Source of the DNA: Bacillus horti
Lineage (GTDB): Bacteria > Bacillota > Bacilli > Caldalkalibacillales > JCM-10596
NCBI RefSeq assembly: GCF_030813115.1
Contig: NZ_JAUSTY010000005.1
Coordinates: forward strand, 1-64,000
Direction: 5' to 3'
Length of the DNA: 64,000 nt
Shown here: in pieces, positions 26,349-34,621 of the stretch
How positions within the stretch are numbered: the first letter of the stretch is position 1
Layout: each line of letters opens with the position of its first letter
The notes under the pieces: model-generated
Seen by the model: only the letters and a program-made list of their open reading frames with translations
Databases searched by the model: none
What the model was told of the DNA's origin: nothing
Made by a program: the position numbers and the translations under genes

Positions 26349-27413
26349 ATGAGCCTTTCAGAGTATCTTCTGTATAGAGATATCCAAGACCTAAATAAGA
26401 TGGCAAATATTTATGAGTGTGAGTGTAATAGAAATTCAAAGCTGGAGCTGGTACAGGCTATTCATTACCAAATGCTTAATCGTTCATTTTTTTTGAAGTA
26501 TGTACAGGAATTAGATGAATCTTTTATTGCCTTTTCTACATATATTATATTTCAACCTACTCGCATGTTCACAGTAGAGGATTTAATGGCAAAGGGGAGC
26601 TATATTTTGGCTCTATTCTCTAGTGAGATGAATCCTCGTAAATGGATCAGTCAATTAATGTCCAGTGGATGGCTTTTTCCTATTACTACAAAAAATCATA
26701 TCCAGCTTGAAATACCCCTTGATTTATCTATTTTCTTACGTAAAGAATGGGGGAGCTATTGGCTTCGACTTATGCCAAATCAAACTAAAAGTCTGCCCTT
26801 TGAAGCAGTTAGAAGGAAGGAAGAGTTTGTTCTTGTCGCTGATCTTCGATTATTCTTAGCTAAACTGAGTGAGGAAGCATTCCCAATGACAGTCGATGGA
26901 AGTATTCATAAAAAGCCTTTACATGCTTTGCTATCCTTAATGTCTGTGCAGGAGGTTCCACTATCAGACAGTAAATGGAGATTTGGTTACGGTAGAAGAT
27001 TTCCGCATTATCCCAATCGTTTTGCCCTTATTTATGATTTTTGCTTTCACAAGGGCTGGATTCAAGAGGATGGTGGCCAGGTCTATGTATCGATCTCAGG
27101 TCAACAAGAAGTAGAGGATATGTCTACTAAGGAAATTCTAGAGGATATTCGAGCCTATTGGCTAAGGGTTTATCGAAAACCAATTCCTTCCTTACCATTT
27201 ATTACGACACTTATTCTGGAACTATGTAAAGATAGGTGGATTTCAGATTCAGATATGTTTCATGCATTGAAAAAGTGGTTAAAACAGTATTATTATGATG
27301 ATGTGAAAGCCATATTTGAGCAACGCATTGTTCAAATGCTCATTCACCTAGGTTATGTTGAGGTAACGATTGATCCGGTAAAAGAACAACAATATATTAA
27401 ATCCTGCGTCTAA
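26349..27413 (+). CDS. Hypothetical protein, 354 residues, not in B. subtilis order
   Basis: Not recognised. The protein is soluble in appearance, rich in aromatic residues and lysine/arginine, without a signal peptide or clear membrane span. Helical segments such as YLLYRDIQDLNKMANIY and later winged-helix-like stretches (DRWISDSDMFHALKKWL, then QMLIHLGYVEVT) recall helicase-associated or XPB N-terminal-type domains, but this is a weak impression. GAGGTGAT upstream of the ATG lies within a strong hairpin. It interrupts the ypiA-ypiB order known from B. subtilis. The frame has good codon use, so the gene is real. Confidence 0.7.
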   Translation: MSLSEYLLYRDIQDLNKMANIYECECNRNSKLELVQAIHYQMLNRSFFLKYVQELDESFIAFSTYIIFQPTRMFTVEDLMAKGSYILALFSSEMNPRKWISQLMSSGWLFPITTKNHIQLEIPLDLSIFLRKEWGSYWLRLMPNQTKSLPFEAVRRKEEFVLVADLRLFLAKLSEEAFPMTVDGSIHKKPLHALLSLMSVQEVPLSDSKWRFGYGRRFPHYPNRFALIYDFCFHKGWIQEDGGQVYVSISGQQEVEDMSTKEILEDIRAYWLRVYRKPIPSLPFITTLILELCKDRWISDSDMFHALKKWLKQYYYDDVKAIFEQRIVQMLIHLGYVEVTIDPVKEQQYIKSCV

Positions 27414-27500
27414 ATGTACAGTAAATCCTTTTTTCAGCACAAAAAAAGAAGGGAAATTTAAGAGGGTAGAGAATAAAATAAAGGATAAGGAGGGGCTTAC

Positions 27501-28052
27501 ATGCATCAGTTAGTATCAGTTGAAGCAAAGCGTACGTTTTTGGACTGGTTTTTAAATACATTTGAGCTACAGAAAAAAGAGTGTGCCTGGCTCCTTACCT
27601 ATTTAAAATCTGATGATACTCTCTTAGAAAAAGTACGTTTTGTTGATGAGCTTATTCCGAATCAAAAATCGATTTTTATGTCGACCACCTGCACCTCGGA
27701 TATTTCTTTTAAGTTCAATAAAAAGACATTTATGACAACTGATGTAGAAAGAGCTTTTCATGATATTCGCTTACATCCAGAGGAGTATATTTATTTAAAG
27801 CTAACGTTTAAAAAAGCAGAATCATCACCAGAATATGCAGCTGTACGGGAGGTAAATCCAATGGAGAAGTATAATACGACTTCAAATAGCTGGTATAGCC
27901 TGTTAGCAGAAATGGTTCTCGACGAAGCGATTGAAAAATATCAAAAAGAGCAATTATATCAGCAAATTGAAATGAGCTTGAAGCAGAATGATAAGGAGAG
28001 CTTTTTGCGATTAAGTAAGCGCTGGGCAAAGCTAAATGAGGGAGAGGCTTAA
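27501..28052 (+). CDS. ypiB: YpiB/UPF0302 family protein
   Basis: A 183-residue conserved Firmicutes protein of unknown biochemical role. Family features are the N-terminal KRTFLDWFLNTFELQKKECAWLL, the central DVERAFHDIRLHPEEYIYLKL and a C-terminal helical IDEAL-like region (IDEAL-type segment VLDEAIEKYQKEQLYQQIEMSLKQND). IDEAL domains are short acidic helices often bound by ClpP/Clp adaptors or other partners. AAGGAGGGG precedes the ATG. Position before ypiF and qcrA matches B. subtilis. Confidence 0.88.
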   Translation: MHQLVSVEAKRTFLDWFLNTFELQKKECAWLLTYLKSDDTLLEKVRFVDELIPNQKSIFMSTTCTSDISFKFNKKTFMTTDVERAFHDIRLHPEEYIYLKLTFKKAESSPEYAAVREVNPMEKYNTTSNSWYSLLAEMVLDEAIEKYQKEQLYQQIEMSLKQNDKESFLRLSKRWAKLNEGEA

Positions 28053-28112
28053 ATGCTTGGGAATTTTATTTTACTTATGAATCAGTTATAATAGAGTAAG
28101 CTTTATTGTTGC

Positions 28113-28142
28113 ACCCGATCATTAATGATCGGGTATTCTTTA
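28113..28142 (+). terminator. Terminator-like hairpin after ypiB
   Basis: ACCCGATCATT and AATGATCGGGT form a perfect palindrome followed by ATTCTTTA. The U-run is poor, so termination may be incomplete. Confidence 0.5.
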
Positions 28143-28242
28143 TACTATCAGAGTATATAAGTTTAGATGGAGATAGTACAAAAAACTAAGGCTTTCGCCA
28201 GGACTTGGGGATAGCCAAGATTTCTAGATGGAGGAGAGTATA

Positions 28243-28695
28243 ATGAAGTGGGAATTAGGATCGATTCAAGAATATGTACAAGCAAAAGAGTACATAGATA
28301 CAGCTATTATTCCACTGGTAACGATTGAGGCTGGGGAGAATTCCATTTCTTCAGCTCGGCAGGTGCAATACATAGTGAATCTAGCGAATCAAATCGAAGG
28401 GCAAATAAGGGGTAGGGCCATGCTTTTCCCGGTACTATCCATTGTACCGCGTTATACGGATGAGCAGTTGACGGAGCTTCTAAATGAATATGTCAAGCAA
28501 CTACAGCAGGACGGTTTTAAAAATGTTGTTTTTTTGACACAAAAATCTTGGCTGGAGCAAAGACAGGTGAATGTGTCTGGCGATATACTTAGAGTGCAGG
28601 ATTCTGAAGCTCAAAGTGTGGACGATTTGAAGGGCGATATTCTAAAAGAAGCAAAGCGGTTAACACAAACGTTTATTCAGATTTGGAATAGGTAA
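28243..28695 (+). CDS. ypiF: YpiF (DUF2487) family protein
   Basis: A 150-residue protein matching by position and by the start MKWELGSIQEYVQAKEYIDTAIIPLV the YpiF family found next to qcrA in Bacillus. No catalytic residues or membrane segments are evident. The ATG at 28243 is used because GGAGGAG overlaps the earlier in-frame ATG 28228. Its role is unknown; the neighbourhood suggests some link to the bc complex, but a separate promoter precedes qcrA. Confidence 0.8.
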   Translation: MKWELGSIQEYVQAKEYIDTAIIPLVTIEAGENSISSARQVQYIVNLANQIEGQIRGRAMLFPVLSIVPRYTDEQLTELLNEYVKQLQQDGFKNVVFLTQKSWLEQRQVNVSGDILRVQDSEAQSVDDLKGDILKEAKRLTQTFIQIWNR

Positions 28696-28735
28696 AAATA
28701 ACAAATAACTTTGTTCACTTTGGAGCACCATAATC

Positions 28736-28764
28736 TTGACGTGAATTAGGTCTTAGGCTATTAT
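28736..28764 (+). promoter_or_regulatory. Sigma-A promoter of qcrABC
   Basis: TTGACG and TATTAT with a 17-nt spacer, 80 bases upstream of qcrA. Both boxes are close to consensus. Confidence 0.7.
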
Positions 28765-28844
28765 GTAAGATGTCCTATGTATATGTCATTTTAATAATTA
28801 TGTCCGTGTTGGACTTACTTTAGTTGTGTAGGGAGGTTAGAAGA

Positions 28845-29345
28845 ATGAGCGACAAAGATCAAGGTGTATCAAGAAGACAGTTCCTAAACTACACGATAAT
28901 GGGTGTTGGTGGATTTTTAGTAGCTGGAACGATAACACCCATGCTGCGCTTCGCCATTGATCCTGTTCTGAAAGCAGACGCTGCTTCGGACATGGTAGCT
29001 GTTGGAGACATCTCTGAATTTAGTTCAGAGCCACAGCGTAAGGATTTTACACTACCAGTTGTTGATGGGTGGGCTGAATATGATATGGGATTATCCGCTT
29101 GGATAAGTATTGATGAAGCTGGAGAAGTTCTGGCCTTATCACCAATTTGTACCCACCTAGGCTGTGCGGTAACCTGGGAAGGCAATGAATCACATCCTAA
29201 TGAATATTACTGTCCTTGTCATGATGGCCGGTATACAAGCGATGGAGTAAATATTCCAGGTACGCCTCCAACTAGGCCGCTAGATACGTATGAGTATGAG
29301 GTAAGAGATGGAGTACTTTATTTAGGACAACCGGTACAAAGATGA
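28845..29345 (+). CDS. qcrA: Menaquinol:cytochrome c reductase Rieske iron-sulfur subunit
   Basis: Carries the [2Fe-2S] centre of the Bacillus-type bc complex, taking electrons from menaquinol. The 166-residue protein has the Rieske ligands in CTHLGC and CPCHDG near residues 104-109 and 124-129, an N-terminal twin-arginine-like SRRQFLNYTIMGVGGFLVAG anchor, and an outer Rieske domain. ATG 28845 is selected because GGGAGG lies eight bases upstream. It is the first gene of qcrABC. The quinol it oxidises is the menaquinone made by region 1 genes. Confidence 0.97.
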   Translation: MSDKDQGVSRRQFLNYTIMGVGGFLVAGTITPMLRFAIDPVLKADAASDMVAVGDISEFSSEPQRKDFTLPVVDGWAEYDMGLSAWISIDEAGEVLALSPICTHLGCAVTWEGNESHPNEYYCPCHDGRYTSDGVNIPGTPPTRPLDTYEYEVRDGVLYLGQPVQR

Positions 29346-29360
29346 GGAGGGCTGTAGAAC

Positions 29361-30032
29361 ATGTTAAATAAAATTTATGATTGGGTCGATGAACGAGTAG
29401 ATTTGACCCCAATTTGGCGGGACGTAGCAGACCATGAAGTTCCAGAACATGTTAACCCTGCTCACCATTTTTCTGCCTTTGTATACTGTTTTGGTGGATT
29501 AACCTTTTTTCTTGTAGTTATTCAGTTCCTATCTGGGATGTTCTTAACAATGTATTACGTACCAGATATTATGAATGCGTATGAGTCCGTAAAGTATCTT
29601 CAGAATGAAGTAGCTTATGGTCAAATTGTTCGAGGAATGCATCACTGGGGAGCAAGCTTGGTCATTGTTATGATGTTCCTACATACACTCCGTGTTTTCT
29701 TCCAAGGCGCTTATAAGAAGCCTCGTGAGTTAAACTGGGTTATAGGGGTATCAATTTTTATGATAATTCTTGGATTAGGATTTACAGGCTATCTATTGCC
29801 TTGGGATATGAAAGCTTATTTCGCTACAAAAGTAGGATTAGAAATTGCAGCAAGTGTTCCATTTTTAGGTGGTTATATCGAAACTTTATTAGCTGGTGGT
29901 GGCGTAATCGGTGCACAGACGTTAGCTCGATTCTTCGCTATTCACGTCTTCTTCTTACCAGCTGCATTATTAGGGCTAATTGCTGCCCATTTCATTTTAA
30001 TTCGTAGACAAGGTATTTCAGGACCACTATAA
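29361..30032 (+). CDS. qcrB: Menaquinol:cytochrome c reductase cytochrome b6 subunit
   Basis: The core membrane subunit that binds two b hemes. The 223-residue length and four membrane helices fit the split b6 type. Heme ligands lie in MHHWGAS and in HTLR on helix B and in FAIHVFFLP and AAHFILIRR on helix D. Cysteine 43 (AFVYCFGG) corresponds to the residue known to bind an extra heme covalently in B. subtilis QcrB. GAGGAGGG precedes the ATG; qcrA and qcrC are 15 and 35 bases away. Confidence 0.97.
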   Translation: MLNKIYDWVDERVDLTPIWRDVADHEVPEHVNPAHHFSAFVYCFGGLTFFLVVIQFLSGMFLTMYYVPDIMNAYESVKYLQNEVAYGQIVRGMHHWGASLVIVMMFLHTLRVFFQGAYKKPRELNWVIGVSIFMIILGLGFTGYLLPWDMKAYFATKVGLEIAASVPFLGGYIETLLAGGGVIGAQTLARFFAIHVFFLPAALLGLIAAHFILIRRQGISGPL

Positions 30033-30067
30033 GATGGAGTTCTCTCCATAGATGAGGGGGGTAAAAC

Positions 30068-30871
30068 ATGGCGAGTAATCACGATAAAAATATTAAGTAC
30101 GTAGGAGACTCTCGTATACGTGCTGAACGTACCCCGAATATCCCGAAGGATTATTCGGAGTATCCAGGAAAAACAGAAGCATTCTACCCCAACTTTCTTT
30201 TAAGAGAATGGATGGTAGGAGCTGTTGTTTTAGTTGGTTTCCTATGCTTAACTGCGGCACACGAGCCGCCACTTGAATTAGTAGCTGATCCGACAGCCGT
30301 CGGCTATGCTCCTGTACCAGACTGGTACTTCTTATTCTTGTTTCAACTTCTAAAGTATTCATACTTCGGTGGTCCTTACCTTGTATTAGGTACCATTGTC
30401 GTTCCAGGTATTGCTTTTACCGCTTTAGCTTTAGCTCCATGGTTAGACCGTGGTCCTGAAAGACGTCCTTCTAGGCGTCCGATTGCTACAGGATTAATGC
30501 TATTAGCTGTAGTTTCTCTTTTCTATCTAACATGGGCTGCTGCTGAAGATCATGACTGGTCACAAAGCGAAAGATATTCAGCGAAGAATGCTGCTGAAGG
30601 TCCACAAATTGATACAACGACAGAGGGCTATGAAATTTTTGCTCAATCATGTATTGGGTGTCATGGTGATCAATTGCAGGGAGCAGCTGGTGGACCTCCA
30701 CTTAACAATGTAGGTGATATCCATAGTGCGGATGAGATTCGAGATATCATTATCAATGGATATGAGACGATGCCAGCAGGCATGTTTGGTGGAACAGATG
30801 AAGAGTTAGATGTTCTAGTTGATTGGTTAGCTAGTTTATCTGAAGAGAATGAAGGAAATACGGAAGAATAG
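30068..30871 (+). CDS. qcrC: Menaquinol:cytochrome c reductase subunit IV / cytochrome c fusion
   Basis: A fusion of a subunit IV-like membrane part with a cytochrome c domain. In 267 residues, three membrane helices (about 47-64, 105-123, 142-158) include the quinol-site motif PVPDWYFLF with the PDWY element. The C-terminal domain has the heme c motif CIGCH at 195-199 and a probable methionine ligand in the YETMPAGMFG stretch. A GAGGGGG site precedes the ATG. A strong terminator follows, closing the operon. Confidence 0.97.
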   Translation: MASNHDKNIKYVGDSRIRAERTPNIPKDYSEYPGKTEAFYPNFLLREWMVGAVVLVGFLCLTAAHEPPLELVADPTAVGYAPVPDWYFLFLFQLLKYSYFGGPYLVLGTIVVPGIAFTALALAPWLDRGPERRPSRRPIATGLMLLAVVSLFYLTWAAAEDHDWSQSERYSAKNAAEGPQIDTTTEGYEIFAQSCIGCHGDQLQGAAGGPPLNNVGDIHSADEIRDIIINGYETMPAGMFGGTDEELDVLVDWLASLSEENEGNTEE

Positions 30872-30880
30872 AACAGAAGC

Positions 30881-30913
30881 AAGGCTGACTTGAGAGCAAG
30901 TCAGCCTTTTTTT
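30881..30913 (+). terminator. Terminator of qcrABC
   Basis: AAGGCTGACTTG pairs over 12 bp with CAAGTCAGCCTT around AGAG, followed by TTTTT. Confidence 0.9.
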
Positions 30914-30998
30914 AAAACGATACGTAAAAGGGTATTGTACATAGAGAGATGTGTAAAAGCTATCAAATAGAATTAGAATGAGGATGGGATATTGTTTG

Positions 30999-31613
30999 AT
31001 GTATTATAAATCTTTTGTTGCTTGGCTAGGTACAAGTAGAATAATGAAGCTCCTATTTATCATTAATTTTCTAGGTACGATCTATGGCTATTATTGGTAT
31101 AAGAATCAATTGGCACAGACCCCTTTACACTTGTGGCCATTTGTTCCGGACAGCCCTACAGCTAGTCTTTTTTTTACTGTTGTTCTTTTGGCGTTTATCT
31201 TGGGGGAAAGATGGCCGTTGATTCAGGCTCTGGCTGCAGTCACTTTATTTAAATATGGAATTTGGGCAACGGTTATGATTTTATGGAGTGCAGTGCTTGG
31301 GGCACAGCTAGGATTTGATCACTACATGCTAATGACCTCACATGTGGGGATGGCGATTCAAGCGATTCTCTATGCCTCTTATTTTACGTTTACGATAAAG
31401 CATCTTGCGCTTGCTTCAGCTTGGACATTGTTTAATGATTTCCTTGACTACACGCTACATATATTTCCCTGGGTTCACAGAAATCTGTATCCATACCTAG
31501 GATATGTTGCTGGCTTCACAGTAACGTTAAGCGTTATAAGTATTCTCCTCTTTTATTGGCTAGTATTGTACAAAGGAGGAAAAAATAAATTAGCGGTAAA
31601 GCTTGAAATATAG
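30999..31613 (+). CDS. ypjA: DUF1405-family membrane protein, YpjA
   Basis: A 204-residue integral membrane protein with about six hydrophobic helices, for example LLFIINFLGTIYGYYWY and FFTVVLLAFILGE. Its place between qcrC and ypjB matches ypjA of B. subtilis. No catalytic motif is evident. The frame opens at ATG 30978; ATG 30999 is preferred since GAGGATGGG lies in between, but the ribosome site is weak and either is possible. Function is unknown. Confidence 0.82.
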   Translation: MYYKSFVAWLGTSRIMKLLFIINFLGTIYGYYWYKNQLAQTPLHLWPFVPDSPTASLFFTVVLLAFILGERWPLIQALAAVTLFKYGIWATVMILWSAVLGAQLGFDHYMLMTSHVGMAIQAILYASYFTFTIKHLALASAWTLFNDFLDYTLHIFPWVHRNLYPYLGYVAGFTVTLSVISILLFYWLVLYKGGKNKLAVKLEI

Positions 31614-31640
31614 GAATCCTCTTCGGAGGTTTCTTTTTTT
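31613..31640 (+). terminator. Terminator after ypjA
   Basis: CCTC TTCG GAGG tetraloop hairpin, with AAT/TTT flank pairing, followed by TTCTTTTTTT. Confidence 0.7.
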
Positions 31641-31815
31641 GTGGTCTTGGAAAGTATAAAACTTGCTACTATATTCTAATCATGTTTTATCAGTGTAAAT
31701 AGTCAGTGAAGTGGTTGTCTGTAATGGAGGTTAAGCGCTGAGCGGCGGAATGTAGGAGAACCAACCACTTTTACTAAAAAATAACCAAATTTAGGTCTAA
31801 ACTTGTCCTCGTGTC

Positions 31816-31823
31816 CATACTAT
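31816..31823 (+). promoter_or_regulatory. Possible sigma-E -10 element upstream of ypjB
   Basis: CATACTAT matches the -10 consensus of the mother-cell sporulation factor sigma-E, and GTCTAAA lies 14 nt upstream as a loose -35. The gene behind it belongs to a sporulation family, which makes the match worth noting, but the -35 is poor. Confidence 0.35.
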
Positions 31824-31847
31824 GAAAGTAGTAGGGAGGGGTAGCAA

Positions 31848-32726
31848 ATGAAAAGATCTAAGTTTATCTTGTATGTATCAAATATTCTGTTCCTTTTTAT
31901 TGTTTTATATATTTCCTCAACTGTATTAGGGAAAACAAACTCGGGCTTAGATCTCCAAGTTGTTCAAGGGCAGCAAGGGGAGACTCAGCATGAAGAATGG
32001 CAGAGGCTTAATGAGCTAGCGTCTGAAGCCTTGACACTTGTTAGAAAAAATGATTTCGCTGCAGCGAGGGAGCAGGTAACCCAATTAGAAGAACAGCTCC
32101 TTAATCTTGAGCTAGGAGATTATGTTGAGAGGTTGGATCAAGCTAATTTATTGACGGGATTAGTTGTTCAGGCAAAATATGCTCTTAATCAAGTTCAACC
32201 TGATCCTAAAAATATTGAAAGAAGGGCGTGGCAGCTTAGACTAACCTTAGATGCCGTTTCTCATAAACAACAACCATTATGGTTAAATGCATACCCTTCA
32301 CTCAGTAAGGCCATTGAAGATCTGCGTCAAACTATTGAACAAAATCAGCGTGAAGCTTTTTATAAAAAATTAAATGAACTTGAAAATATGTATCAGCTCG
32401 TTCGTCCGGCTTTGTTTGTTAGCCATAAGCAGGGGGTCGTTGAGCAGTTAGATTCTCAAGTGGCTTTTCTCACGAAAAATAGCTCTGAGCGTTGGAAGAA
32501 TAAGGATCAAACACTGAATGTCCTTCAATCCTTTGAACAGCAATTAAAGCTGGCTTTCTTTCAAAGAACAAATCAGCTTCAATCTTTTATCTTTCTGTTG
32601 ATCGGCTTTACTTCCATCATATGTGCTGTATTAGGCTATGTAGGATGGAGAAAATACAAAGGAGAACGTGATCAAAAGCAGCTCTCATGGAAACAAATAT
32701 CAAGCAAGAATCAAAATATTGACTAA
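31848..32726 (+). CDS. ypjB: Sporulation protein YpjB
   Basis: A 292-residue membrane protein with an N-terminal signal or anchor (about residues 5-27), a long helical extracytoplasmic domain rich in glutamine and leucine, and a C-terminal membrane helix (about 243-265, FIFLLIGFTSIICAVLGYVG). This architecture and the position after ypjA match YpjB, which in B. subtilis is known as a sporulation-expressed protein. A GGGAGGGG site precedes ATG 31848. Role in the mother cell membrane is inferred from the family name and the possible sigma-E site. Confidence 0.85.
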   Translation: MKRSKFILYVSNILFLFIVLYISSTVLGKTNSGLDLQVVQGQQGETQHEEWQRLNELASEALTLVRKNDFAAAREQVTQLEEQLLNLELGDYVERLDQANLLTGLVVQAKYALNQVQPDPKNIERRAWQLRLTLDAVSHKQQPLWLNAYPSLSKAIEDLRQTIEQNQREAFYKKLNELENMYQLVRPALFVSHKQGVVEQLDSQVAFLTKNSSERWKNKDQTLNVLQSFEQQLKLAFFQRTNQLQSFIFLLIGFTSIICAVLGYVGWRKYKGERDQKQLSWKQISSKNQNID

Positions 32727-32791
32727 CTCTGACCATTAATTCTATAATAGAATTAAAGATAGGATATATTCATAAGGAAGGAGGCAACACC

Positions 32792-33463
32792 ATGATTTTT
32801 TTCTATACAATAATACCAGCTATTCTTCTTTCTCTGTACGCCCAATATAAGGTTCGGTCAGCTTATAGCAAATATTCGAGAATTGCCTCTTCATCACATA
32901 TGACTGGTGCTGAGGTGGCAAGGAGAATTCTAGATACTAACGGCCTCTTTGATATTCGTGTAGAGGAAGTAAGAGGGCAGCTTAGTGATCATTATGATCC
33001 TCAAGCTAAAGTTGTACGGTTATCCACTGATAACTATCATGGCACAAGCTTAGCTGGAACGGCTATTGCTGCTCATGAAGTTGGTCACGCCATACAGGAC
33101 TCTGAAGGTTATGCTTTTCTGCGTTTCAGACATGCTTTGGTTCCGGTTGCGAATTTTGGTTCAAAGGCAGCTTTTCCACTCATCCTAGCTGGCTTAATCT
33201 TTTCACAATTTCAATCGCTTTTACTGTTAGGAATAGTGTTTTTCTCCGCTGCTGTATTGTTTCAAATCATTACACTCCCTGTTGAATTTAACGCTAGTAG
33301 TAGAGCGATGCAGCTTGTGGTAGCTCAGGGCTTTATCAGGAACGAAGAAGAGCGAGGTACTCGCAAAGTGTTAGATGCCGCAGCTTTAACTTATGTTGCC
33401 GCTGCAGCAGCTGCTGTTCTCGAACTGGTAAGACTGATTTACATCTATCGTTCTTCTAATTAA
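32792..33463 (+). CDS. YugP-family zinc membrane metallopeptidase
   Basis: A predicted neutral zinc peptidase embedded in the membrane. The 223-residue protein has HEVGH at residues 95-99 as metal-binding and catalytic motif, and PVEFNASSRA as the likely downstream conserved segment carrying a third ligand (glutamate). Hydrophobic helices lie at about 2-17, 124-165 and 197-217. AAGGAGGCAAC precedes the ATG. It is inserted between ypjB and the yitT-type gene. Substrates are not known. Confidence 0.88.
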   Translation: MIFFYTIIPAILLSLYAQYKVRSAYSKYSRIASSSHMTGAEVARRILDTNGLFDIRVEEVRGQLSDHYDPQAKVVRLSTDNYHGTSLAGTAIAAHEVGHAIQDSEGYAFLRFRHALVPVANFGSKAAFPLILAGLIFSQFQSLLLLGIVFFSAAVLFQIITLPVEFNASSRAMQLVVAQGFIRNEEERGTRKVLDAAALTYVAAAAAAVLELVRLIYIYRSSN

Positions 33464-33532
33464 GCATAAGAAATTTAGAGGTATATTCCAAAAGGGTATC
33501 CCTGCATACTGATTAAAGACCTATAGACAAAG

Positions 33533-33578
33533 AAAGACGCATCCCTACCACAGAAAAAGTGGGAGTGGATGCGTCTTT
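33533..33578. terminator. Bidirectional terminator between convergent genes
   Basis: AAAGACGCATCC at 33533-33544 pairs with GGATGCGTCTTT at 33567-33578, 12 bp, with A-rich and T-rich flanks in both directions. It serves the metallopeptidase gene and the convergent YitT gene. Confidence 0.8.
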
Positions 33579-33579
33579 A

Positions 33580-34440
33580 TTATTCCTCACGTAGTGGTCT
33601 TTTTTGTTCATCATGAGTAAAGCCTTCTCCAAGAACATCATGCACATCGCTTACAGCAAGAAAGGCGTATGGGTCGATCTTTTTAACAATATTTTTCAAG
33701 CGCATAAGCTCATTTCTACTTACCACACAATAAAGGACTTCTTTTTGGCTCCCGGTATAACCGCCTAGTCCCTTTAGCAGTGTTGTTCCTCTCTCCATTT
33801 CCTTCATAATGCAATCGGATATCTTTGCAGGGTGATCGGAAACAATAAACACTGATTTTGCTGCATAGGCTCCTTCCTGCACAAAATCAATCACTCTAGC
33901 TCCAACAAACACCGCAATGATGGTATACATGGCCAGCTTATGCTCTAAATAGATAAGCGAAATGGCGATAACAGCCACGTCAAAAGCAAACATAGTACGA
34001 CCAATACTCCAGCCGAAATATTTAAAGCAAAGCCTCGCGATGATATCAACACCACCAGTTGTTCCCCCAAAGCGGAAGACAATGCCTAAACCGATTCCAG
34101 CTGTTACTCCTGCGTACAGGGCGGCAAGAAGTAAATCATCTCCTAAATAGAGCCCCATTCCCTGAAAAATCCAAAGAAATAATGAAACGGCTAAGGTTCC
34201 TATAATCGTATAGATAAATGAATTTTTCCCTAGAACCTTTAGTCCAATAAAAAACAAAGGGATATTTAAAACAAGGTTAGTGATAGCAGGATTAAAGTCG
34301 AACACATACTTTAGTAAAAGTGTAATCCCCGTAAACCCACCCTCAACTAGCTGGTTGGCTATGTTGAAGTAATTCAAACCAAAGGCAAATATAGCACTGC
34401 CTAATAGGATCATAATGATGTTTTTAATTCTAAGTGGCAT
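33580..34440 (-). CDS. YitT/DUF2179-family membrane protein
   Basis: A 286-residue protein of the YitT (UPF0750) family, of which B. subtilis YpjC at this locus is a member. About five or six membrane helices occupy residues 8-175, with the glycine-rich FRFGGTTGGVDIIARL motif, followed by a cytoplasmic DUF2179 domain (about 200-275: KGLGGYTGSQKEVLYCVVSRNE, quoted in part). The family is uncharacterised; transport is suspected. GGAGCACG precedes the ATG on the minus strand. It is divergent from dapB. Confidence 0.88.
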   Translation of the reverse strand: MPLRIKNIIMILLGSAIFAFGLNYFNIANQLVEGGFTGITLLLKYVFDFNPAITNLVLNIPLFFIGLKVLGKNSFIYTIIGTLAVSLFLWIFQGMGLYLGDDLLLAALYAGVTAGIGLGIVFRFGGTTGGVDIIARLCFKYFGWSIGRTMFAFDVAVIAISLIYLEHKLAMYTIIAVFVGARVIDFVQEGAYAAKSVFIVSDHPAKISDCIMKEMERGTTLLKGLGGYTGSQKEVLYCVVSRNELMRLKNIVKKIDPYAFLAVSDVHDVLGEGFTHDEQKRPLREE

Positions 34441-34621
34441 AGATCGTGCTCCTTTTAAAATGTGAAATTGTATGTATAAATAAGTGACAGCTATTGAACG
34501 ACCTCTTACATGGTAAAGTAGGAAAGAGTGTAGTACAATTTAAGAGATAACCAATATAAGGTCAAACGATACAAATCTATGATAATGCAAAGATAATGAT
34601 AATACAACAGGAGTGAAGGGA

